Shown here in pieces: positions 22,944 through 31,829 of a stretch of DNA of 64,000 nucleotides (position 1 is its first letter; each line of letters begins with the position of its first letter). Source of the DNA: Berkiella sp963803015 (GTDB taxonomy: Bacteria > Pseudomonadota > Gammaproteobacteria > Berkiellales > Berkiellaceae); NCBI GenBank assembly GCA_963803015.1, contig CAWDKV010000004.1, positions 744,001 through 808,000 on the forward strand, written 5' to 3'. The translations under genes and the position numbers were made by a program. The notes beneath the pieces were generated by a model that saw only the letters and a program-made list of their open reading frames with translations, ran no database searches and had not been told where the DNA came from.

Positions 22944-24341
22944 CTAAATCTCATCTTGCTGAACAATAACTGGTCGTGGTTTACTTTCCAGATTTTTGAC
23001 TAACGCAAAGACCATGCCATTGACGAATATACCTATCACCGCACCATTGAAAACCATTTCATTCATGAAAGTTAACCATAAACAAGTCGCGGTGATCCCA
23101 GCAAAACAACCCCACCAAAAAGCTTGTTTTGAGGCTTTAATGCCCATCACACCTGCTACTAATGGCACCAAGATAAAAGGTGTCCAGAAATTGTAAGCAA
23201 CCAATAATATATCTAAAGCGCCTTTTGTAGAAAGAGCGAAAACTGATCCTAAAGCGCCTATAAAAACAGTGATAAGTCGTGACAACAATAATTCCGTTTT
23301 GGCGGGCAACGGTATTTGTCGACAAGGTTTTACCACATCATGGTTTAATGACACTGCAGCTGCATTTAAAAAAGAATCCGCTGAAGAAATCACCACAGCC
23401 ATCATTCCTGCTATAGCAAGCCCTTTTAATCCTTTTGGCATCACAGTATCAATTACATAGGGCAACGCTAGATGAGGGTCTAAAGAAGGGTTAAGTGATA
23501 AAGCGATTAAACCAATAAAGCCTATGAGGAGAAAAAAGGGTATGGATAACATACCGCTCCAAAGCGTTCCTTTTGCCGTTTCTTTGAAATTTCTACCAAT
23601 TAATAATCTTTGGACATAAGGCGGGACTAAAGTCTCACCAAAGAAGAAATTTAAAAATAGGCCTAACACAGCAAAGAAAGGTATCGAATCCCACAATGAA
23701 AGATGTTCACTTGGCACTGTTTGGAGTAGCTTTTCAAAACCACCGGTATACTTCAAACCGGTTAACAAAACAATTGGCAAAGCAATAATTAATACGCAAA
23801 AATGAATAACATCGTTGATAACAACCGATTTCATCCCGCCTAAAGCTGCGTAAATAATGACAATAGCACTCCCCAGAAGAATGCCATATTCAGCTTTAAG
23901 ACCCGTCAAGATGTTTAAAACGTAACCTAATGCTGAGAACTGTGCGCCTGCAATCCCTGCGCAAACTAAAGCACCCGCAAGCCCTGTAAACACTTTTGCT
24001 TGTTTGCCATAAAGTTGCCCCATCATATCGCCAACGGTAACCGCCTTGGCAAAAGGCTTCAGACGGGGAACAATCACAGTTGCAACCAGTATTTCTTTTA
24101 GGCTAAATCCCCAAAGCGCCACGACATAGACTAAACCTATAGAAAAGACTTTTTCCGCAAGACCTGTCGTAAAGCCACCGCCAATAAAAGACGCGGAAAG
24201 CGTAGCAAAGATAAAGGCTGCATTATAATTTCGATTACCTGTATAAAAATCATCTACGCTTTTCACTGATTTGCTCACCACAACCCCAACAAGCAAAATC
24301 ACTGCAAAATAGGCAAAAATGATTAAACGATCAAAATCCAC
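22944..24341 (-). CDS. Sodium:solute symporter (SSS family)
   Basis: 465 residues of almost continuous TM helices, about 13. SSS signatures include a DDFYTGNRN stretch after TM1, SASFIGGGFTTGLAEK, and GMMAVVISSADSFLNAAAVSLNHD in the region contributing to the Na+ site. Known members carry proline, pantothenate, sugars, acetate and others with Na+ in the inner membrane; I cannot assign the substrate. It begins with GTG at 24341, preceded by AAAGGTGA at a good distance. It ends two bases from the convergent RMND1-like gene. Confidence 0.85.
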   Translation of the reverse strand: MDFDRLIIFAYFAVILLVGVVVSKSVKSVDDFYTGNRNYNAAFIFATLSASFIGGGFTTGLAEKVFSIGLVYVVALWGFSLKEILVATVIVPRLKPFAKAVTVGDMMGQLYGKQAKVFTGLAGALVCAGIAGAQFSALGYVLNILTGLKAEYGILLGSAIVIIYAALGGMKSVVINDVIHFCVLIIALPIVLLTGLKYTGGFEKLLQTVPSEHLSLWDSIPFFAVLGLFLNFFFGETLVPPYVQRLLIGRNFKETAKGTLWSGMLSIPFFLLIGFIGLIALSLNPSLDPHLALPYVIDTVMPKGLKGLAIAGMMAVVISSADSFLNAAAVSLNHDVVKPCRQIPLPAKTELLLSRLITVFIGALGSVFALSTKGALDILLVAYNFWTPFILVPLVAGVMGIKASKQAFWWGCFAGITATCLWLTFMNEMVFNGAVIGIFVNGMVFALVKNLESKPRPVIVQQDEI

Positions 24342-24678
24342 GTTAATTCACCTTTATAAAAGCGCGATATCTCAAGTTATATATCACTTTGCATTAAATA
24401 ACAAAGAAATGAATAGAACCTTTTTACGTCTCATAACAAAGTTCAGAATCCTCACAAACGAAAGTTGTGCACAGGGATTTTAGTTAAAAATCCAAATTTT
24501 ATTTTTTTTGATTTTTTTGAGGGTTTAAGGGGTTGACTTTTTTATGTTATTGATTTTAAAAGAATTTATTTATTTTAAGGGTGATTGACCAACTATCTAA
24601 AAAAAAAGCTCACATCAAAAATCAACAACGCCGTCACAATTCATCCACAAAGTTATCCACAGCCTGACAAACGTGCGC
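24342..24678. other. AT-rich intergenic region with DnaA-box-like sites
   Basis: TTATCCACA (24653-24661) is a perfect DnaA box. TCATCCACA (24641-24649) and TTGTGCACA (24465-24473) each have one mismatch to TTATNCACA. Between them is about 130 bases of strongly A/T-rich sequence with long T and A runs. The classical oriC neighbours (dnaA, dnaN, mnmG, rnpA) are not in the window and I saw no GATC cluster. It could be an origin, a DnaA-regulated promoter or chance. Confidence 0.4.
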
Positions 24679-25512
24679 TTAGGGATAATTTCGTGTAAAA
24701 ATCTTGCTCCATTCTCTGTCTCTGTCTCCAACAGCAATAAAGGCACCTTGCTCAAATACACCGCTACGATTGTAAGCTAAGGGCTCATTGTTAAAGGTAA
24801 ATAAGGTGCCTCCAGCCTCTTCTAATATGCAGTGCCCTGCAGCATTATCCCATTCCGACGTCGGCGTTAAACGCAGGAAAAGATCAGCCTCGCCACAGGA
24901 CAAGGCACAGAACTTTAAAGCGCTTCCTTGTTGTACCAGTAGGGTCTTCCCTAAAGAAGAGATCCAAGGATATAAATTCTCTATATTATAATGTCGACTT
25001 ACCAAAATTCTAAGTGGATCTCGGGGAGGCACTTGCGTCACGATCCTTTCTCTCGCTCCCTGTTCATCGCAGCGGTAGGCGCCACCTCCCCGCCAAGCCA
25101 AGTATCCTAACTTTTGGGCAGGGACATAAATAATCCCTATCACCGGTTGATGATTTTCTATCAGCGCAATATTGATTGAAAACTCATTGCTGCGCGCTAA
25201 AAACTCTTTTGTCCCGTCTAAAGGGTCGACGCACCAATATCGCATCCATCTTTGGCGCTCAACAAAGGTTGGATAATGACCTTCTTCTGATAAAACAGGC
25301 GCCGGACCTGTCGCATCCAAAACATACTTACTAAGATGCTGGAAGATTATTTTATGAGAAGCTTCATCTGCATTGGTTAAAGGTGACTTATCTGCTTTAT
25401 ATTGAGTAAGTTGAATTTGCGGATTCTCATAGTAATACATGATAGCTTGGCTTGCCTCAACGGCGACTTGATAGGCATATTGGGCCCAGGTTTCTAGAGT
25501 ATGATTAGTCAT
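24679..25512 (-). CDS. cysQ: 3'(2'),5'-bisphosphate nucleotidase
   Basis: 277 residues of the inositol-monophosphatase fold. Metal-site motifs are LSEEGHYPT, CVDPLDGTKEFLARSNEF and TSEWDNAAGHCILEEAGG. CysQ hydrolyses phosphoadenosine phosphate (PAP) to AMP, clearing a toxic by-product of sulfate assimilation and 4'-phosphopantetheine transfer, in the cytoplasm or on the inner membrane. Length and motif order match E. coli CysQ. The ATG overlaps the end of nudE by eight bases, so translation is coupled. Confidence 0.9.
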   Translation of the reverse strand: MTNHTLETWAQYAYQVAVEASQAIMYYYENPQIQLTQYKADKSPLTNADEASHKIIFQHLSKYVLDATGPAPVLSEEGHYPTFVERQRWMRYWCVDPLDGTKEFLARSNEFSINIALIENHQPVIGIIYVPAQKLGYLAWRGGGAYRCDEQGARERIVTQVPPRDPLRILVSRHYNIENLYPWISSLGKTLLVQQGSALKFCALSCGEADLFLRLTPTSEWDNAAGHCILEEAGGTLFTFNNEPLAYNRSGVFEQGAFIAVGDRDREWSKIFTRNYP

Positions 25513-26095
25513 TATTTTGTAAATGCTCCCTGGCTAAATAAAGTGCAGCAATAGTTCTCGCTTCATGAAAATCCGGACGTTTTAACAACTGAGAAAAATT
25601 GGATAACTGCCATGGTATAACAATTAAAGGCTCCGGCTCATCTGCTTCTAATTTTGAAGGAATCAACTCTTGCGCCAACACGACATGAGATTGCGTTGGT
25701 GCATAATGAGGTGAAGTCGTCAGAGCAGATAAATAAGTTAACTTATTTGCTTTATACCCTACTTCTTCTTGCAGCTCACGATTCGCTGCAGCCAAGATAT
25801 CCTCACCGGGCTCTACTCGCCCTTTGGGCAAAGTTAAATTATAGTCATGAACCCCCGCTGCGTATTCCCTTATCAACAAGACTGTATCTTGGTTCAATAA
25901 GGCGACCAACGTGACGATCCCTGGCTCCCATACCTTTAAACGTTCAAACTCACGCTCCACGCCATTTGAAAAACGTAAGGCAACCTGTTCAATATTAAAA
26001 ATCTTGGTCTTGGCTATTGTCTTAATTTCTAATATTTGAGGAAGAATTTTCTTTTCATCCAGATCTACAGTCGACAAACTCTTTTTCTCCCACAC
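25505..26095 (-). CDS. nudE: ADP-compounds Nudix hydrolase
   Basis: 196 residues with a complete Nudix box, GRVEPGEDILAAANRELQ continuing into EEVGY near residue 95-115, and a C-terminal helix (EARTIAALYLAREHL). NudE-type enzymes split ADP-ribose, NADH and Ap3A. The preceding TLPKG and VGYKANKLTYL segments fit the NudE/ADP-ribose group rather than MutT. The start is a GTG at 26095 with a weak SD; no Met follows early. Pairing with cysQ in one operon links two adenine-nucleotide clean-up enzymes. Confidence 0.85.
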   Translation of the reverse strand: MWEKKSLSTVDLDEKKILPQILEIKTIAKTKIFNIEQVALRFSNGVEREFERLKVWEPGIVTLVALLNQDTVLLIREYAAGVHDYNLTLPKGRVEPGEDILAAANRELQEEVGYKANKLTYLSALTTSPHYAPTQSHVVLAQELIPSKLEADEPEPLIVIPWQLSNFSQLLKRPDFHEARTIAALYLAREHLQNND

Positions 26096-26114
26096 GCTCA
26101 GCCAGGTAATATAT

Positions 26115-26239
26115 ACTCGAACCAGTTTGGTTTTAGGCTAGGCGTCAAGCCTTCGAGCAACAGGAGTGTACATATTAGTACATGACTGTTGTGAGAAGGC
26201 GCAGACAACAACGCCTAAAAGCAAAGTGGAAAGAGTATA
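26115..26239. repeat. Palindromic intergenic repeat, full copy
   Basis: TATACTC...TTTGGTTTTAGGC at the left and GCCTAAAAGCAAAGTGG...GAGTATA at the right form the terminal inverted repeats. The middle reads CAGGAGTGTACATATTAGTA then CATGACTG and AGGCGCAGACAACAACGCC. It lies between the divergent nudE and hslR genes, so it may overlap their promoters. Confidence 0.75.
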
Positions 26240-26277
26240 ACTCAACTGTTTCATATTTTTAGAAGGTTTGCAAATAG

Positions 26278-26694
26278 ATGAAAAAAACCGACCAGAAAAT
26301 CGAAAAAGTTCGGCTTGATAAATGGTTGTTTGCAGCGCGGTTTTTTAAAACCCGCGCGCTAGCACTCAAAGCCATCCAGCAAGGCAAAATATTATATGAG
26401 GGCCAAAAACCAAACCCTTCTCGAGAAGTCAAAATAGGAGGCACCCTTACTATAAAGCAAGGAGATTTGGAAAAAACGATTATCGTAGAAGGCCTTTGCC
26501 AGCAAAGGCAAAGCGCGCCACTAGCAAGCCAACTCTACACTGAAACAAGTGATAGCCTACAAAAAAGAGAGAAGCACCTAGAAAACCAAAGAGAAAAGAA
26601 ATTATTGTTACAAAGTGCTCCCAAACCTTCAAAAAGACCTGAAAAGGGCGCGCGGCGGTTAATGCGACTCATGCGAAGACAACAAGAGGAGTAA
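26278..26694 (+). CDS. hslR: Heat shock protein 15 (S4-domain ribosome-associated protein)
   Basis: 138 residues. The S4 RNA-binding domain occupies residues 10-75 (VRLDKWLFAARFFKTRALAL, GGTLTIKQGD), followed by a basic, helical C-terminus (KRPEKGARRLMRLMRRQQEE). Hsp15 binds free 50S subunits carrying a nascent chain and helps recycle them after heat shock. Length matches E. coli HslR. It is transcribed away from nudE. Confidence 0.9.
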   Translation: MKKTDQKIEKVRLDKWLFAARFFKTRALALKAIQQGKILYEGQKPNPSREVKIGGTLTIKQGDLEKTIIVEGLCQQRQSAPLASQLYTETSDSLQKREKHLENQREKKLLLQSAPKPSKRPEKGARRLMRLMRRQQEE

Positions 26695-26703
26695 GAGCGC
26701 TTT

Positions 26704-28551
26704 TCAACCTAACACTTCCAGAAAAAATTGTCGCATCTCTTCTAACGCCGTTATCCTCGTTTCAGCCTTTCTAAAACCATGTTGTTCCCCTTGAAATAAG
26801 CAATATTTGGTTTTGATCCCTTTTGCTTTTAAAGCATGATAAAGCCGCTCTGCTTGATTAGGGGGCACAACCTTATCTTCGTCTCCTTGAAAGAAAATCA
26901 CAGGTTTTGAGAGCTTCTCAACATGATTGACGGGTGAGAGCTCAAAATATTTTTGTTTTTCTGCAGGATAAGGCCCAATCAATCTATCTAAATAATGCGA
27001 TTCAAATTTATGGGTCTCTTTAGTTAATAAGGCCAAATCACTGACTCCGTAAAGGCTCGCCCCCACATCAAAGGTATCTGTAAAGGTCAATGCTGCCAAG
27101 GTGGTATAGCCGCCAGCACTGCGGCCTGTGATGGCCAATTTATTTTCATCCACCAAGCCTTCTTGCACTAAAAACAAAGCAGCAGCTTCGCAGTCTTTCA
27201 CATCAAAAATGCCCCAATGACCCTCTAAACGTTGACGGTATGCTCGGCCATACCCACTAGAGCCTGTGTAATTAACATCCACAAAAGCAAAGCCGCGACT
27301 AGTCCAATATTGAATTTCCAAATTTAAATTAGCGTCACACTGTGCGGTCGGCCCACCATGACTTTTTACGATTAAAGGCGGCAGGGTATTTTTTAGCCCA
27401 GCATAATCTTTATTTTGAGGAGGATAAAAATAAGCATAACTTTCTCTATTTTCAGAAGGAAAAGTAATATGTTGCCCAAAACTAAAATAGGCAGGATCAA
27501 TATTAATTTCGGCGCTTGTTTTTATCACCGTCAATTTTTGGTTATTGTCCAAGCGAATAAGCGCCATAGGTTTATCTGGCGCCCCTGCTAAACATACTGC
27601 GTGATGCGCATTGACTCGGATCTGTGAAAAATCATGATAAGCGCTTGAGAGAGGGGTAAGAGCATTATTTTTGAAGTGAAAGAGTGTGGTTTGTCTTTCT
27701 TTTTCAAAAGCACACAATATCCCACCTTGATAAAAAGCAAAGCGTGATGCGCCCAATTGCCATAAAGGTTGACCAATTTCACTTTCAACAGAAAATAAGG
27801 GTATTAAGCGCTCACCTTCTACTTGATATAAATTCCACCAATTCGATTTATCACTGGCGACAACACATTCCTGATTGGGTCCAAACGTGGGCTGAAAAAA
27901 AGATTGATCCAAAAAACCAGAATCAATTTGCCTAAGATGAGAGATCCCAGATTGGCTAAAATCCCCGATAAATAGCATCGTATTATCCCAAGGCATATTG
28001 GGATGATCCCATGCAATAAATGCTATTTTTTGGTTATCAGAACTAATGGCAGGAGAAGCATAAAAGTCATGACCACATGCGAGCTCTTTTACCTCTCCGG
28101 TTCCAGGATGAATGAGAGCGAGAAAATTTTTCACTTCACCCGATATTTGATGCGATTCTGCAATCGCAACTAAACCAAAAGCAGTCATTGTCATCTCAGC
28201 AAAGCGAATATTTTCGGGTGTCAACACTTTTGGCATTTCGCCAGGGGCAGCACGATAAAGGCGTTGATCTGAAAAATGGATGAAATACACAATGCCTTGA
28301 TGAACTGTAAAAGCAGCTCCCCCATATTCGTGGACGCTTGTTCTGACATTAAAGGTTGAGGGTAAAACTTCGCGCGGAGGATGAGAAGACGTCCATTTTA
28401 AAAGAGCGCACCGCCCTCCTTCTTCTGGACGCATTTCAGTCCAATAAATCGCCTCTTCTTCTAATACGACATCGCAAAAAGCTATCGTTTTTGCGGATGC
28501 CATGGATGCAGTAATAGGCGACTGCCAAGTCCCGAATGCGGCTTGTTGCAT
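26704..28551 (-). CDS. Prolyl oligopeptidase-family serine peptidase (S9)
   Basis: 615 residues: an N-terminal beta-propeller of about 360 residues, then an alpha/beta hydrolase domain. The catalytic triad is visible as Ser in GRSAGGYTTL, Asp in DEDKVVPPNQAERL and His in EQHGFRKAET. The propeller gate in S9 limits substrates to short peptides. There is no signal peptide, so a cytoplasmic acylaminoacyl-peptidase or dipeptidyl-peptidase-like role is likely; the exact specificity cannot be told. AAGGAAACCAC precedes the ATG. It is convergent with hslR, nine bases apart. Confidence 0.87.
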   Translation of the reverse strand: MQQAAFGTWQSPITASMASAKTIAFCDVVLEEEAIYWTEMRPEEGGRCALLKWTSSHPPREVLPSTFNVRTSVHEYGGAAFTVHQGIVYFIHFSDQRLYRAAPGEMPKVLTPENIRFAEMTMTAFGLVAIAESHQISGEVKNFLALIHPGTGEVKELACGHDFYASPAISSDNQKIAFIAWDHPNMPWDNTMLFIGDFSQSGISHLRQIDSGFLDQSFFQPTFGPNQECVVASDKSNWWNLYQVEGERLIPLFSVESEIGQPLWQLGASRFAFYQGGILCAFEKERQTTLFHFKNNALTPLSSAYHDFSQIRVNAHHAVCLAGAPDKPMALIRLDNNQKLTVIKTSAEINIDPAYFSFGQHITFPSENRESYAYFYPPQNKDYAGLKNTLPPLIVKSHGGPTAQCDANLNLEIQYWTSRGFAFVDVNYTGSSGYGRAYRQRLEGHWGIFDVKDCEAAALFLVQEGLVDENKLAITGRSAGGYTTLAALTFTDTFDVGASLYGVSDLALLTKETHKFESHYLDRLIGPYPAEKQKYFELSPVNHVEKLSKPVIFFQGDEDKVVPPNQAERLYHALKAKGIKTKYCLFQGEQHGFRKAETRITALEEMRQFFLEVLG

Positions 28552-28748
28552 GTGGTTTCCTTTCCTATGTACTCAGGTGTTCGTCGAAGCAAAACTTCGC
28601 CGGGCCTTGTAACCTTAGCCCGACGTAATTGACTATACTGGCGAAACGACAGGAGAACGGGTCGTCTCAGCTGGTGCTGATTCAGACGGTCGTGGTGCTA
28701 ACTCTGTTTGTTGTGACACAACAACCAATACAGGAGCATCAGGCGCTC
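28552..28748. other. Intergenic region holding a possible frameshifted extension
   Basis: On the reverse strand, bases 28748-28633 form an open frame (-1 relative to the gene before it) coding a Pro/Ala/Ser/Val-rich tail such as APDAPVLVVVSQQTELAPRP and ending in TAG at 28633-28635. Near 28585 is a sequence like the 1977-2013 hairpin. Confidence 0.5.
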
Positions 28749-30446
28749 TCAAAGGGAGGGCCTTTTTTTTGTTGGTGAACCGGGAGGTGTTTTTCCATGC
28801 CCGTTTCCGTTCGTGTCATGACCGTTGTGTTGGTGAAGTTGAAAACTTGCAAGGAGTTCACGACTCTGTTCAGTTTGTTGCTTTTGTTCATCTAGTGTTT
28901 TCTGATGTTCTTGAAGGCGAGTGTCTTGCGCCTGCAATTGCGCTCTAAGCTCACCTACGATTGCTTCCAACTGACTTGATTGAGAAGGATTTTGAGCTTG
29001 TAATTGCGCTTTGAGCTGGCTTATCTCAGCTTTCAATGCTTCTAATTGTTCGGTTTGTTTTACATTTAATCTCTCTTCTAAATCCTGTATTTGCTTTTCT
29101 TTCGCTTGATATTTTGCATGGCGATAAAGAGGATGATCGAGGCGAATGGGATCGACATAGCCATCACCTTGCGGCGCAATAGGAGCATAAGGTTCTAAAG
29201 GAGGAATGTTAGATCCAACTGGTTTTGGTTCAGTAATTTTTTCATAGAGGTTTTGATTAGTATTTATATCATTGAGATAAAGCTGGCGTACTTGCTCTGG
29301 TGTATTATCAACATCTAGCTTCAGTAAAGGTCTTAAATAATCCTTCAAGCGGGTACTGCGTGGTTTGTCTGAGAATATTTCATTAATAAAAACAAGAAAC
29401 TCTTCAACACAAATATCCAAAAAGCTTAAAAGACGCCAACCTGTTTTATCATCACCTGCATATTCATTGTTGTCTATCCAATCTGCAAAAGCGTTAATAT
29501 ATTTAGCAAAAGGGCCTTTATAATTGAGCGGTTCTGGACGCTTGCGCTTGGCTCTATCTTTTTGTAACTCAACATAGGTCCCTTTCTTGAATAAAGGTCC
29601 ACACACTTTGTAGTCAATGGCATCAACCAAATCCATCCCACGTCCCATATCGACCACAGCTTTTCCAGCTTCATATTCATAAGAGCGACTAACGGATCGT
29701 TGGAGAAGTAAGAAAAATTGCAAGGGGCCTGCAAAAAAACCAAGCGCTTTACTCAAGAAATTCCCTGATCGGGCATTTTCTAAAGTGGAAAGCATGTCGG
29801 TCCACATCTGGACAAAGGTTCTGGTAACACCTCGGTGTCTGGCAATTTTGTATAATTCAAAAGAAATTAAAGCGGCTAAGTGGCGCTGATTCATATGCGT
29901 CACAGGTGAGTTAAAACACCCCGAAGAGAAAAAGAGAGCGGCTTTCCCCGGGTTTCTGCCTTCTACGGTGATAACTTTAAAGTGAATATCTGCAAAAGTG
30001 CATATTCTTGGTCTTGGAATATCTTTATGATTGGGATTATCTTTTCTGAGATGCGCATTTACTTCAGCCAGAACATGATCAACCAATCTCAGTAAATCAG
30101 TCGGATTGTGCTCATCCAATCCAAAGCCTTCGCGCACTTCACGTGCACTTAGCATGGCAAAATTAATTGCTCGGCTAAACCAAAAATTGAGGAGTGTAAA
30201 CCCACTAACAGCAGCAGCAGCTGTAATATATATCGGAAGCATGCTCACGCCTGCTGCGAGAAATCCCATCCAAAACCATGCCCCGAGTGCAATCGCTGCA
30301 GAAACTGCGGCTAAAGAGAGAATGGTCGCCAGTGGCGGTAAAAGACCATTCAATATCGTCGTTCTACCCGTGCTTATTTTTGCTAACCACGAAAAATTTG
30401 GTAAAAGAGTGATATTAGATAGATAACGATACAGAGAACTAAACAT
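28749..30446 (-). CDS. Degenerate M48 (HtpX-like) membrane peptidase homologue with coiled coil
   Basis: 565 residues. Two hydrophobic segments fill residues 32-90. The following domain resembles M48: FFSSGCFNSPVTHMNQRHLA, then SFELYKIARHRG where HExxH should stand (Phe194, Lys198), and SRSYEYEAGKAV where family members have the SRxxEyeAD zinc-ligand helix (Asp changed to Gly). With both zinc histidines and the Asp lost, it should be inactive. Residues 440-530 form a coiled coil (EERLNVKQTEQLEALKAEIS and on), then a His/Asn/Gly-rich tail. A run of eight A at the end, just before the stop, permits -1 slippage into a further 38-residue Pro-rich tail. GGGGAGA precedes the ATG. Confidence 0.55.
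   Translation of the reverse strand: MFSSLYRYLSNITLLPNFSWLAKISTGRTTILNGLLPPLATILSLAAVSAAIALGAWFWMGFLAAGVSMLPIYITAAAAVSGFTLLNFWFSRAINFAMLSAREVREGFGLDEHNPTDLLRLVDHVLAEVNAHLRKDNPNHKDIPRPRICTFADIHFKVITVEGRNPGKAALFFSSGCFNSPVTHMNQRHLAALISFELYKIARHRGVTRTFVQMWTDMLSTLENARSGNFLSKALGFFAGPLQFFLLLQRSVSRSYEYEAGKAVVDMGRGMDLVDAIDYKVCGPLFKKGTYVELQKDRAKRKRPEPLNYKGPFAKYINAFADWIDNNEYAGDDKTGWRLLSFLDICVEEFLVFINEIFSDKPRSTRLKDYLRPLLKLDVDNTPEQVRQLYLNDINTNQNLYEKITEPKPVGSNIPPLEPYAPIAPQGDGYVDPIRLDHPLYRHAKYQAKEKQIQDLEERLNVKQTEQLEALKAEISQLKAQLQAQNPSQSSQLEAIVGELRAQLQAQDTRLQEHQKTLDEQKQQTEQSRELLASFQLHQHNGHDTNGNGHGKTPPGSPTKKRPSL
28763..28770 (-). promoter_or_regulatory. A8 slippery run, possible -1 frameshift or transcriptional slippage site
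   Basis: The mRNA reads ACA AAA AAA AGG CCC TCC CTT TGA. A -1 shift on the A_AAA_AAA heptamer, or one extra A, gives ACA AAA AAA AAG GCC CTC and stays open to TAG at 28633. The new tail (38 residues) keeps coding-like composition. A length error in the homopolymer would give the same picture. Confidence 0.45.
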
Positions 30447-30706
30447 GGTCTTCTCCCCTCATTTAAATTTATCAATGCGATTGAAGAACTGCTGAATTAT
30501 AACCAAATTCCCTGAAAGAGATCTGTCCCCTAAGGGCAAACCACGAAGAATATCGGACTATCCCTAGTCGATACCATTGAAAGTGCAAAATGCCTGCAAT
30601 AAGAGGGGCAAATTATAAAGGCCTTAACTCTGAAAAGCAAAACGAAAGCACTTTTAGTTAATATTAATTTAGAGGGCTGATATTGTTTTTGAGGGAAATC
30701 GCTGGC

Positions 30707-30973
30707 TTAGATCTGAGAAAGACCAAAGAGTGTGCCTGCTCCGGCTAAGCTGCCTAATGTAAAGCCACCATAAAAACTCGCCAGTAAAGCACTGACGCGC
30801 CATCCCCACGACGTACCATGCAAGGTAAGATAATACCCACCATAAGCCGTCATGGTTCCAACAGAAAAAGCCGTAATTACTACCCCTGCCATCAAATAGG
30901 GATCAAAAGGCTCTAGCTCTTGCTTTTCTCCTGCAGAAACGTGAAGTCTCTCCGAATAAGTCAACGCTCTCAT
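30707..30973 (-). CDS. Small hydrophobic protein with double-glycine-type leader (bacteriocin-like)
   Basis: 88 residues. The N-terminus MRALTYSERLHVSAG resembles the leader of class II bacteriocins/microcins (L(T/S)xxE...VSGG), with Ala-Gly instead of Gly-Gly. Two Gly/Ala-rich hydrophobic stretches follow (AGVVITAFSVGTMTAYGGYY, VSALLASFYGGFTLGSLAGA) with GxxxG-like spacing. GAGGGG precedes the ATG by five bases. No peptidase-containing ABC transporter or immunity gene is next to it. Similar leaders occur at 44601 and 52759. Alternatively a plain small membrane protein. Confidence 0.6.
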   Translation of the reverse strand: MRALTYSERLHVSAGEKQELEPFDPYLMAGVVITAFSVGTMTAYGGYYLTLHGTSWGWRVSALLASFYGGFTLGSLAGAGTLFGLSQI

Positions 30974-31058
30974 AAACCCCTCTTCATAAGCAAAGCTATA
31001 AATTCATTTGTAAAGATACCCTCAATCGTAGACTACTTTATTCGATTTAGGGTCCTTT

Positions 31059-31778
31059 TTACTGGATCAATATACTCATCGCAGTTGTAAGTAAAGCAGA
31101 ATACAAAGAGGAAATCACTGACGTGTCGGCATTCTCTTGCGTGGTGGGTAACTTCCATAACGGTAAGGATTTGATAAAAGGAGATAAACTGTAAGCGGTC
31201 TCTTCACAGGAAACAGAGCTGTTTGGCGTTTCATTAATGACCACACCTAAAAGTGGGATTTTTTTCAAATTCAGAGCCGAAATGGCGGTCAAAGTATGAC
31301 TTAATGAGCCTAAATAGGAGCCAACAATCAGCAACGCAGGACAACCTAAAGACGCCATCCAATCTAAGACTGTATAACTTTTTCCTACAGGAGCCATCAC
31401 ACCGCCTACTCCTTCCAAAAGAAGCTGCTTGTTGGCTTTTTGCGCTTGCTCATTTTGGGAGCGGCAAAAAGAAATAAGATCTTCTAATTTAATTTCTCTT
31501 CCTTCTTTTTCCGCAGCTAAAGCGGGAGTAAGAGGCGCTGTAAAACGCCAAGGCGAAATCGAATGAATGTGAGTTAAATCACAAGGGATCTGCTGTGCTT
31601 GGAGTAGCAATCCGGTATCACTTTTTGCGATCTCGCTCTCTGTCTCAGGCCAACCAGAAATAATAGGTTTGATCGCGGAAAATTTGCGCAAGTTAACCAA
31701 ATCATACTGCAATAATTGCTGAATAACATAGGTTTTACCTATTCCGGTGCCAGTAGAGGTGATAAAAACACCCTTCAT
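31059..31778 (-). CDS. bioD: Dethiobiotin synthetase
   Basis: 239 residues. The P-loop MKGVFITSTGTGIGKTY at the N-terminus, followed by KPIISGW, LLLEGVGGVMAPV near residue 125 and GVVINETP are BioD signatures. The enzyme closes the ureido ring of dethiobiotin from DAPA, CO2 and ATP, in the cytoplasm. It is divergent from bioA with only 51 bases between the starts, so both promoters must overlap. I do not see a clear BirA operator. The other biotin genes (bioB, F, C, H) are not in the window. Confidence 0.92.
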   Translation of the reverse strand: MKGVFITSTGTGIGKTYVIQQLLQYDLVNLRKFSAIKPIISGWPETESEIAKSDTGLLLQAQQIPCDLTHIHSISPWRFTAPLTPALAAEKEGREIKLEDLISFCRSQNEQAQKANKQLLLEGVGGVMAPVGKSYTVLDWMASLGCPALLIVGSYLGSLSHTLTAISALNLKKIPLLGVVINETPNSSVSCEETAYSLSPFIKSLPLWKLPTTQENADTSVISSLYSALLTTAMSILIQ

Positions 31779-31829
31779 ATGTTATAAGTTCTCCTCAAAT
31801 AGAATCAGCGCAGGGCGACTCACTGTAAC

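Noticed and set aside
24342..24678. Definite chromosomal oriC
   Set aside because: Only one perfect DnaA box, and no dnaA, dnaN, mnmG or rnpA in the neighbourhood; left as a possibility only.
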